Shown: one piece after another, positions 1 through 4,897 of the stretch | Layout of the letters: every line of letters starts with the position of its first letter | Position numbering within the stretch: position 1 is the stretch's first letter | Assembly (NCBI GenBank): GCA_027023915.1 | Contig: JALVUB010000071.1 | Location: 1-10,236, forward strand | From: Sedimenticola sp. | GTDB lineage: Bacteria > Pseudomonadota > Gammaproteobacteria > Chromatiales > Chromatiaceae | DNA length: 10,236 bases | Reading direction: 5' to 3' | Program-made: the position numbers and the translations under genes | The notes under the pieces: generated by a model | What the model was told of the DNA's origin: nothing | Database searches by the model: none | What the model saw: only the letters and a program-made list of their open reading frames with translations

Positions 1-2
1 CC

Positions 3-416
3 CCCAACGAGGCCGGCATCTCCCTCGAGGCCATCCGCCACTTCGCCGGCAGGCTGCCCATCCTCGGCGTCTGCCTTGGCCACCAGTCCATCGGCCAGGC
101 CTTCGGTGGCAAGATCGTCCACGCCAAGGAGATCATGCACGGCAAGACCTCCCCCGTGTTCCACAAGGACATCGGCGTCTTCACCGGCCTCGACAACCCC
201 TTCACCGCCACCCGCTACCACTCCCTGGTGATCGAGCAGGAGAGCCTGCCCGACTGCCTGGAGGTGACCGCCTGGACCGGCCAGAAGGGCGCCATCGACG
301 AGATCATGGGCATCCGCCACCGCGAATACGACATCCAGGGGGTGCAGTTCCACCCCGAGTCCATCCTCACCGAGCAGGGCCACCGGCTGCTGCGGAATTT
401 TCTGGAAGGGAAGTGA
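3..416 (+). CDS. trpG: Anthranilate synthase glutamine amidotransferase component TrpG (5'-truncated by window edge)
   Basis: The glutaminase subunit of anthranilate synthase releases ammonia from glutamine for TrpE, which converts chorismate to anthranilate in the first step of tryptophan synthesis. The visible part is 137 residues; family members are about 190-200, so roughly the first third lies off the left edge. The frame is open from base 3. The class I amidotransferase nucleophile motif GVCLGHQ is present with its Cys codon at 72-74, and the His and Glu of the catalytic triad sit in QFHPES (His codon 351-353, Glu codon 357-359). An internal ATG at 135 is not the start because the nucleophile lies upstream of it. 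It is followed four bases later by trpD, so it belongs to a trp operon with trpE presumably upstream. The family also includes PabA, which can be shared with folate synthesis, but linkage to trpDC favours TrpG. Confidence 0.96.
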   Translation, partial: PNEAGISLEAIRHFAGRLPILGVCLGHQSIGQAFGGKIVHAKEIMHGKTSPVFHKDIGVFTGLDNPFTATRYHSLVIEQESLPDCLEVTAWTGQKGAIDEIMGIRHREYDIQGVQFHPESILTEQGHRLLRNFLEGK

Positions 417-420
417 CGCC

Positions 421-1443
421 ATGAACATGCAACAGGCCATCGCCGCCGTCATCGAGCGGCGCGATCTTTCCGAGCAGGAGATGACCGACGTCATGCGCGC
501 CATCATGACCGGCGGCGCCACCCCCGCCCAGATCGGCGGCTTCCTGGTGGGGCTGCGCATGAAGGGCGAGACGGTCACCGAGATCGGCGCCGCCGCACGG
601 GTGATGCGCGAGCTGGCCAGCGGGGTGGATATCTCAGACCTCGACCACGCCGTGGACATCGTCGGCACCGGCGGTGACGCCTCCGGCACCTTCAACGTCT
701 CCACCGCCTCCATGTTCGTGGCCGCCGCCGCCGGCTGTCACGTGGCCAAGCACGGCAATCGCTCTGTCTCCAGCAAGTCCGGCAGCGCCGACGTGCTCGA
801 GGCCGCCGGCATCCGCCTCGACCTCACCCCGGACCAGGTGGCTCGCTGCGTGCGCGAGGTGGGCGTGGGCTTCATGTTCGCCCCCGGTCACCACGCCGCC
901 ATGAAGCACGCCATCGGCCCCCGCCGCGAGATGGGGGTGCGCACCATCTTCAACGTTCTGGGACCGCTCACCAACCCCGCCGGGGTGCCCAACCAGCTGC
1001 TGGGGGTCTTCAGCGATGAACTGCTCGAACCCCTGGCCGAGGTGCTCCAGCGCCTCGGCAGCCGCCATGTCATGGTGGTCCACTCCCACGACGGCCTCGA
1101 CGAGATCAGCATCGGCGACAAGACCGAAGTGGCCGAGCTGAAGGAGGGCGCCATCCGCCGCTACGCCATCTGGCCCGAGCAGTTCGGCCTGGAGCGGGCG
1201 CCCATCTCCGAGATCACCGTGGAGGGGCCGGAACAGAGCCTGGCGCTCATCCGCTCGGTGCTGGAGGACCACCCCGGTCCGGCGCGCGACATCGTGCTGC
1301 TCAACGCCGGTGCCGCCATCCACTGCGCCGGCCTGGCCGACAGCCTGGAGGCGGGGGTGGAGAAGGCGCGCCAGGCCATCGCCTCGGGCGAGGCGCGCAA
1401 CCGGCTCGACCGGCTGGTGATCCTGACGCAGAGCTTCGATTGA
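421..1443 (+). CDS. trpD: Anthranilate phosphoribosyltransferase TrpD
   Basis: This enzyme transfers the phosphoribosyl group of PRPP to anthranilate to give N-(5-phosphoribosyl)anthranilate, the second step of the tryptophan pathway, in the cytoplasm. The protein is 340 residues, the normal length for the unfused family. The PRPP-binding glycine-rich motif GTGGD is at about residues 82-86, NVSTAS at 92-97 and KHGNR at 110-114. The Asp-Glu pair that coordinates magnesium is in HDGLDE (D227, E228), and a conserved Arg involved in anthranilate binding lies in GPRREMG (about 168-169). The ATG at 421 follows a purine-rich ribosome-binding stretch GGAAGGG (404-410) inside the end of trpG. Its TGA overlaps the ATG of trpC by one base, which suggests translational coupling. 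Nothing looks damaged. Confidence 0.97.
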   Translation: MNMQQAIAAVIERRDLSEQEMTDVMRAIMTGGATPAQIGGFLVGLRMKGETVTEIGAAARVMRELASGVDISDLDHAVDIVGTGGDASGTFNVSTASMFVAAAAGCHVAKHGNRSVSSKSGSADVLEAAGIRLDLTPDQVARCVREVGVGFMFAPGHHAAMKHAIGPRREMGVRTIFNVLGPLTNPAGVPNQLLGVFSDELLEPLAEVLQRLGSRHVMVVHSHDGLDEISIGDKTEVAELKEGAIRRYAIWPEQFGLERAPISEITVEGPEQSLALIRSVLEDHPGPARDIVLLNAGAAIHCAGLADSLEAGVEKARQAIASGEARNRLDRLVILTQSFD

Positions 1444-2249
1444 TGACCAACCCCCCCGACATTCTGAAAAAGATCATCGCCCGCAAGCGCGAGGAGATCG
1501 CCGAGGCCAGGCGCCAGGCTCCCGAGTCGGCGCTGCGTGGTTCGCTGTTGGAGAAGTCACCACCGCGCGGCTTCGTGCGCGCGCTGCAAGAGAAGATCGG
1601 AGCCGGCCGGCCCGGCGTCATCGCCGAGATCAAGAAAGCGTCGCCCTCCAAGGGGGTGCTGCGCGAGGACTTTCGCCCGGCGGAGATCGCCCGCAGCTAT
1701 GCCGCGCACGGTGCCGCCTGCCTCTCGGTGCTCACCGACCGCGACTTCTTCCAGGGGGCGCCCGAGTACCTGCAACAGGCGCGAGCCGCCTGCCATCTGC
1801 CGGTGATCCGCAAGGATTTCATCGTCGATCCCTACCAGGTCTACGAGGCGCGGGCCATGGAGGCCGACTGCATCCTCCTCATCGCCGCCTGTCTCGACGA
1901 TGCCCGGATGAAGGATCTGAACGATCTGGCCGCAGAGCTGGGCATGGATGCGCTCATCGAGGTGCACGATGCCGAGGAACTGGAGCGGGCGCTGGCGGTG
2001 GACAACCCCATGGTGGGGATCAACAACCGCAACCTGCGCACTTTTGAAGTGAGCCTGCGGACCACCCTGGATTTATTGGCAATGATTCCAGATGGCCGGC
2101 TGGTGGTCACCGAGTCGGGTATCCTGGCGCCGGAAGACGTGGTGCTCATGCGTGAAAACGGCGTCAACGCCTTTCTGGTGGGCGAGGCTTTCATGCGCGC
2201 CGAAAAGCCCGGCGCCAAACTGGCGGAGCTGTTCGGCGCGGTTAGTTAG
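1443..2249 (+). CDS. trpC: Indole-3-glycerol-phosphate synthase TrpC (monofunctional)
   Basis: It closes the indole ring of 1-(2-carboxyphenylamino)-1-deoxyribulose 5-phosphate to give indole-3-glycerol phosphate. At 268 residues it is a single-domain TIM barrel, not the TrpC-TrpF fusion of enterobacteria; trpF must lie elsewhere. Catalytic positions known from the Sulfolobus enzyme can be matched: Glu62 and Lys64 in AEIKKASPSKG, Lys124 in IRKDF, Glu173 in LIEVHD, Asn194 in GINNRN, and Glu224-Ser225 in VTESGI. The phosphate-binding C-terminal end FLVGEAFM is intact. I chose the ATG at 1443, whose A is the last base of the trpD TGA (TGATG); a TTG one codon earlier (1440) is possible but less likely. 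There is no clear Shine-Dalgarno sequence, which fits reinitiation by ribosomes leaving trpD. It is the last gene of the cluster. Confidence 0.96.
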   Translation: MTNPPDILKKIIARKREEIAEARRQAPESALRGSLLEKSPPRGFVRALQEKIGAGRPGVIAEIKKASPSKGVLREDFRPAEIARSYAAHGAACLSVLTDRDFFQGAPEYLQQARAACHLPVIRKDFIVDPYQVYEARAMEADCILLIAACLDDARMKDLNDLAAELGMDALIEVHDAEELERALAVDNPMVGINNRNLRTFEVSLRTTLDLLAMIPDGRLVVTESGILAPEDVVLMRENGVNAFLVGEAFMRAEKPGAKLAELFGAVS

Positions 2250-2294
2250 CGTGGAAATCACCGCAGAGACACAGCGGAAACCGAGAATCCAACT
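2250..2294. other. Gap after trpC, possible fragment of a dispersed repeat
   Basis: This short stretch between the trpC stop and the inverted repeat holds no gene. The segment CACCGCAGAGACACAGCGG (2259-2277) resembles a dispersed 'CACCGCAGAG' type intergenic sequence that I recall from many bacterial genomes. The resemblance is from memory only and no function is proposed. Confidence 0.2.
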
Positions 2295-2371
2295 GTAGGA
2301 GGCGCGTCCTCGTGCCGAACGGCGGAGGCATTTTCGCAATGGCGGGTTCGCGGCGGGGACGCCACTCCTAC
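2295..2371. repeat. Inverted pair of GTAG-headed REP-like repeats in the trpC/crp convergent gap
   Basis: The left copy begins GTAGGAGGCGCGTCCTCG at 2295 and reads rightward. The right copy, read on the - strand from 2371, begins GTAGGAGTGGCGTCCCCGCC. The two arms align well apart from small gaps and face each other around a spacer of roughly 35 bases. Each carries a short internal hairpin (GAGG/CCTC on the left, GGCG/CGCC on the right) directly after a GTAG tetranucleotide. A GTAG head followed by a hairpin, in inverted pairs, is the layout of REP/BIME elements mobilised by RAYT transposases; assignment to that class is inference. The pair lies between the convergent ends of trpC and crp, where the fold could also protect 3' ends or separate the two transcripts. 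No T-run typical of an intrinsic terminator follows it. Confidence 0.6.
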
Positions 2372-2404
2372 GGGATGTTTTTCCGAACCTGAGCTTTATG
2401 GACG

Positions 2405-3064
2405 TTAGGGCCGGAAACCCAGGATCACCATGGTCTTGCCCTTGACCCGGATCAGCCCCTGAGCTTCCAGATTCTTTAGTACCCGCCCCACCATCTCCCG
2501 GGAACATCCCACGATGCGACCGATCTCCTGGCGGGTGATGCGGATCTGCATGCCGTCGGGATGGGTCATGGCGTCGGGCTGCTGACAAAGATCGAGCAGC
2601 GTGCTCGCCACCCGGCCGGTAACATCGAAAAAGGCGAGATGGCTCACCTTGCGGCTGGTTGTCAGCAGCCTTTCCGAGAGCTGCTTGCCCACGGCAAAGA
2701 GAAAGTCTTTTACATAAGGGCGCAGCTCGCCGTCGAGCAGGGCGTTGAGCTTCTGGTAACTGATCTCGGCGATCTCGCAGGGGGTTCGGGTGCGGATGAT
2801 GACCGAGCGGGTGGGCTGGGAGACGAACATGCCCATCTCGCCGATGAACTCCTTTTTGTTGAGATAGCCGAGGATGATCTCCTTGCCGTCATCATCCTCG
2901 AGCAGCACCGTGAGCTGGCCGTCCAGGATATACATCAGGGTGTCGGCGGGATCGCCCTTTTTCATCAGCTCCTTGCGGGCCGGATGCTTGTGTACATGGC
3001 AATGGCTCAAGAAGGGATCGAGCCATGCGGGAGGAGGTGGGGGTGGTTTTACGACCAGCGTCAT
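2405..3064 (-). CDS. crp: cAMP receptor protein CRP (Vfr-like)
   Basis: This is a 219-residue global transcription regulator that binds cAMP and activates or represses promoters; E. coli CRP is 210. The N-terminal cyclic-nucleotide domain keeps the cAMP contacts: Glu76 in FIGEMGMF, Arg86 and Ser87 in TRSV, and Thr136-Ser137 at the dimer helix. The DNA-binding helix-turn-helix is in the last 50 residues, with the recognition helix GCSREMVGRVLK (Arg189, Glu190, Arg194) almost as in E. coli. The activating region 1 loop QQPDAMTHPDGM (161-172) and the activating region 2 histidines (His23, His25) are kept, so it should contact RNA polymerase normally. The odd feature is six prolines in a row at residues 7-12. 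The start (CAT at 3062-3064) gives the expected length but has no clear Shine-Dalgarno sequence. It is divergent from yhfA, the same arrangement as in E. coli, and convergent with trpC. Confidence 0.96.
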   Translation of the reverse strand: MTLVVKPPPPPPAWLDPFLSHCHVHKHPARKELMKKGDPADTLMYILDGQLTVLLEDDDGKEIILGYLNKKEFIGEMGMFVSQPTRSVIIRTRTPCEIAEISYQKLNALLDGELRPYVKDFLFAVGKQLSERLLTTSRKVSHLAFFDVTGRVASTLLDLCQQPDAMTHPDGMQIRITRQEIGRIVGCSREMVGRVLKNLEAQGLIRVKGKTMVILGFRP

Positions 3065-3185
3065 GGTTTTGGTTCTTGGTGAAAGCGGCTACTATTGCGT
3101 GCGGTTCGAAAGTACCTCGAAAATCCTCGAGCGTTTTCTTGAGTATAACCCCATTTTTCGGGAACGTGTGGAGGTTGTGTCGGGC
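3065..3185. promoter_or_regulatory. Divergent crp / yhfA intergenic control region
   Basis: These 121 bases separate the divergent starts of crp and yhfA and are richer in A and T than the flanking genes. A TATAAC at 3144-3149 on the + strand is a plausible -10 for yhfA, without a convincing -35. GGAGG at 3170-3174 lies 11 bases before the yhfA ATG and is a usable if slightly distant ribosome-binding site. For crp I see no confident -10/-35 pair. I found no good TGTGA-N6-TCACA palindrome, so CRP autoregulation is not supported here. Confidence 0.45.
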
Positions 3186-3605
3186 ATGAAAGGCAAGGTC
3201 AAATGGGTGGATGGGGCGATGATGGTTGCCCAGTCGGGCAGTGGTCACGCCCTGGTGATGGACGGTCCCGAAGCGCATGGCGGGCGCAACCTCGGCGTGC
3301 GGCCCATGGAGATGGTGCTGCTGGGCATGGGCGGCTGCACCCAGTTCGATGTGGTGCATATCCTGAAGAAAAGCCGCCAGGATGTCCGCTTCTGCGAAGT
3401 GGAGCTGACTGCCGAGCGGGCGGAGTCAGAGCCCAAGGTGTTCACCCGCATCCATGTCCATTTCCGCGTGGGGGGCAAGGGGCTCACCGAGAAGGCGGTG
3501 GAACGGGCGGTGGCGCTGAGCGCCGAAAAATACTGCTCCGCCTCCATCATGCTGGGCAAGACCGCCGAGATCACCCACGACTTCGAGCTGGTGGAAATGG
3601 AATGA
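3186..3605 (+). CDS. yhfA: OsmC family protein, YhfA type
   Basis: This is a 139-residue protein of the OsmC/Ohr superfamily, cysteine-based enzymes that reduce organic hydroperoxides. YhfA itself has no well-defined substrate. It follows E. coli YhfA (134 residues) closely: KVKWVDG at the start, the PMEMVLLGMGGC segment with Cys51, the SRQDV stretch, and LSAEKYCS with Cys117. Cys51 and Cys117 match the two redox cysteines of the superfamily. I chose ATG 3186 because the next residues align with the family N-terminus and GGAGG lies just upstream. An in-frame ATG at 3063 would add 41 residues with no family counterpart. The gene is divergent from crp, a conserved pairing, and its last four bases (ATGA) overlap the start of yaaA, so the two are probably co-translated. 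Confidence 0.9.
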   Translation: MKGKVKWVDGAMMVAQSGSGHALVMDGPEAHGGRNLGVRPMEMVLLGMGGCTQFDVVHILKKSRQDVRFCEVELTAERAESEPKVFTRIHVHFRVGGKGLTEKAVERAVALSAEKYCSASIMLGKTAEITHDFELVEME

Positions 3606-4381
3606 TCGTCACCCTTTCGCCCTCCAAGGGCCAGTCCTTCGACTTCCCGCCACCGGCGGTGGAAGCCACGGTGCCGGCCATGCTGGACGAGTCGGTGAAG
3701 CTCATCGGGGTGCTGCGCCGTTACACCCCCGAAGAGATCCGCGAGCTGATGGACGTGAGCCAGAAGATCGCCGAGCTCAATGTGGCGCGCTACCGCGACT
3801 TTTCCACTCCCTTCACGCCCGAGAACGCCCGCCCGGCGCTGTTCGCCTTTCGCGGTGACGTCTACCGGGGCATCCCGGTGACCGAGTATGAGCAGGAGGA
3901 CCTTCGCTTCGCCCAGGATCACCTGCGCATCCTCTCCGGCCTCTACGGCTGCCTGCGACCCCTGGACCTCATCCAGCCCTACCGGCTGGAGATGAAGACC
4001 AGGCTGCCCAACCCGCGCGGCGACAACCTCTACCAGTTCTGGGGCGAGCGCATCACCCAGGCCCTCAACCAGGCGCTGGCGGAACAGGCCGAGCCGGTGC
4101 TGGTCAATCTCGCCTCCAACGAGTATTTCAAGGCGGTGAAGCCCAGGCTGCTGGAGGGACGCCTGCTTCAGGTCAACTTCAAGGAGGTGAAGAACGGCAA
4201 GGCGCGCACCATCGCCGTCTTCGCCAAGCGGGCGCGGGGGATGATGGCGGACTACATCATCCGCAACCGCATCGAGTCGCCGGAAGGAATCCGCCGGTTC
4301 GACCGGGCGGGCTACCGCTTCTCCGCGGGTGACTCGGACGAGAAGCAGTGGACCTTCGTCCGTCCCCAGCCTAAATCGTAG
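3602..4381 (+). CDS. yaaA: Peroxide stress protein YaaA (DUF328/UPF0246)
   Basis: YaaA lowers intracellular free iron under hydrogen peroxide stress and so limits Fenton damage to DNA and proteins; the E. coli protein has been shown to bind DNA, but its molecular mechanism is unsettled. The protein is 259 residues against 258 in E. coli. Family signatures are clear: TLSPSKG at the N-terminus, FRGDVY (83-88), LSGLYGCLRPLD followed by QPYRLEM (111-131), LYQFWG, and NLASNEYFKAVKP (159-171). The start ATG overlaps the yhfA stop (ATGA, 3602-3605). The stop codon TAG (4379-4381) is part of the GTAG head of a repeat element, so the final codons sit at the edge of the insertion; the ending PQPKS is not clearly conserved. 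It lies directly upstream of the Feo iron uptake operon, which fits an iron-related role, though the genes have separate promoters. Confidence 0.93.
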   Translation: MIVTLSPSKGQSFDFPPPAVEATVPAMLDESVKLIGVLRRYTPEEIRELMDVSQKIAELNVARYRDFSTPFTPENARPALFAFRGDVYRGIPVTEYEQEDLRFAQDHLRILSGLYGCLRPLDLIQPYRLEMKTRLPNPRGDNLYQFWGERITQALNQALAEQAEPVLVNLASNEYFKAVKPRLLEGRLLQVNFKEVKNGKARTIAVFAKRARGMMADYIIRNRIESPEGIRRFDRAGYRFSAGDSDEKQWTFVRPQPKS

Positions 4382-4583
4382 GTCGGGCTTCAGCCCGACG
4401 AACCGCGCGACAAAGCCGGACGGCCGCTGGGGGATCCTTCCTGGCGGGGACGCCGTGAATACATCCCTGTAGGCTCTACGGCAGCATCCCTGCTGCCGAA
4501 GCCCCGCCAGGAAGGATCCCCCAGCGGCCCCGCGACTCGGTTGAAATCAACTATGCAATCTGTCGGGCTGAAGCCCGAGCTAC
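4378..4583. repeat. Nested palindromic BIME-like intergenic element
   Basis: This is a 206-base element built as palindromes within palindromes. The outer units are 22-base inverted copies at 4378-4399 and 4562-4583 with one mismatch; each is GTAG followed by a hairpin (GTCGGGCT, loop TC, AGCCCGAC in the left copy). Inside them are perfect 28-base inverted arms at 4422-4449 and 4502-4529, beginning GGCCGCTGGGGGATCC. The core between these arms holds two small hairpins with the same TCCC loop: TACA/TGTA at 4460-4471 and CGGCAGCA/TGCTGCCG at 4479-4498. The outer units have the GTAG-plus-hairpin form of REP sequences in inverted orientation, as in a BIME. I recall similar 'CGGCAGCATCCCTGCTGCCG' cores in other gammaproteobacteria, but did not check this. 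It separates yaaA from the feo promoter and could fold into a long stem in RNA. Confidence 0.75.
4479..4498. repeat. Core hairpin of the nested element
   Basis: An eight-base perfect stem, CGGCAGCA and TGCTGCCG, closes on a TCCC loop. No T-run follows on either strand, so it is not a standard intrinsic terminator. The octamer CATCCCTG in its loop region is also found 23 bases upstream (4462-4469), where it forms a smaller hairpin, which suggests that the core arose from a duplicated unit. Confidence 0.6.
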
Positions 4584-4628
4584 AGGCACCGGCTTTTCAT
4601 GATCCGTGCCTTCCCGTCCGGGTTGGGG

Positions 4629-4650
4629 TATAATTGAGAACCGTTCTCAA
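4629..4650 (+). promoter_or_regulatory. feoABC promoter -10 box with overlapping Fur box
   Basis: A perfect TATAAT at 4629-4634 is followed directly by the palindrome TTGAGAAC-C-GTTCTCAA (4634-4650), an 8-1-8 inverted repeat. Its core TGAGAAC-N-GTTCTCA is close to the TGATAAT-N-ATTATCA form of Fur sites. The predicted start point, near 4641, lies at the centre of the palindrome, so iron-loaded Fur bound here would block polymerase. A -35 hexamer at 17 bases upstream is poor (GTGCCT, 4606-4611). The predicted leader is about 26 bases and has no strong Shine-Dalgarno sequence. Regulation by Fur is inferred from the site and from the known control of feo operons. Confidence 0.8.
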
Positions 4651-4666
4651 CACTAACCCAGCCTCC

Positions 4667-4897
4667 ATGGATTCCCTCACCCTCGCCCAGGTGGCGCCGG
4701 GCCGCCGCGTGAAGCTCGCGGCGGTGCGTGGCGACCGCAACCTCTCCCGGCGCCTGCTGGCGCTGGGGCTGGTGGTGGGCAAGGAGGTGGAGGTGCTCCA
4801 CAGCCGCAAGGGGGACGTGATCGTGGCGCGGGACGGCAACCGCCTGGCCCTTGGCCGTCACGTGGCCGAGCAGGTGGTGGTGGAGGCGGTGGAGTGA
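4667..4897 (+). CDS. feoA: Ferrous iron transport protein FeoA
   Basis: FeoA is a small cytoplasmic SH3-like protein that works with the FeoB permease in ferrous iron uptake, probably by modulating FeoB. The protein is 76 residues, typical for the family. The sequence shows the FeoA pattern: LTLAQVAPGRRVKLAAV, then the conserved LSRRLLALGLVVGKEVEVLH, and the C-terminal ALGRHVAEQVVVE strand. The frame extends upstream to a TTG at 4634, but that codon lies within the Fur box and before the predicted start of transcription, so the ATG at 4667 is used. No Shine-Dalgarno sequence is evident upstream. Its TGA overlaps the ATG of feoB (TGATG), indicating translational coupling. Confidence 0.93.
   Translation: MDSLTLAQVAPGRRVKLAAVRGDRNLSRRLLALGLVVGKEVEVLHSRKGDVIVARDGNRLALGRHVAEQVVVEAVE

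Noticed and set aside
3063..3185. An N-terminal extension of YhfA starting at ATG 3063
   Set aside because: The 41 extra residues do not match the YhfA family, the DNA is AT-richer and sits where the divergent promoters must be, and the ATG overlaps the crp start codon. ATG 3186 has a GGAGG and aligns with E. coli YhfA.
3065..3185. A CRP autoregulatory site upstream of crp
   Set aside because: No TGTGA-N6-TCACA palindrome could be found; only isolated GTGT/TGTG fragments are present.
3203..3601. A 133-residue N-terminal extension of YaaA
   Set aside because: It is the yhfA gene read in another frame. The ATG at 3602 aligns with the family start and overlaps the yhfA stop.
4378..4583. A CRISPR array or integron attC site
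   Set aside because: The repeats are inverted and nested, not direct and evenly spaced, and no cas or integrase gene is nearby.
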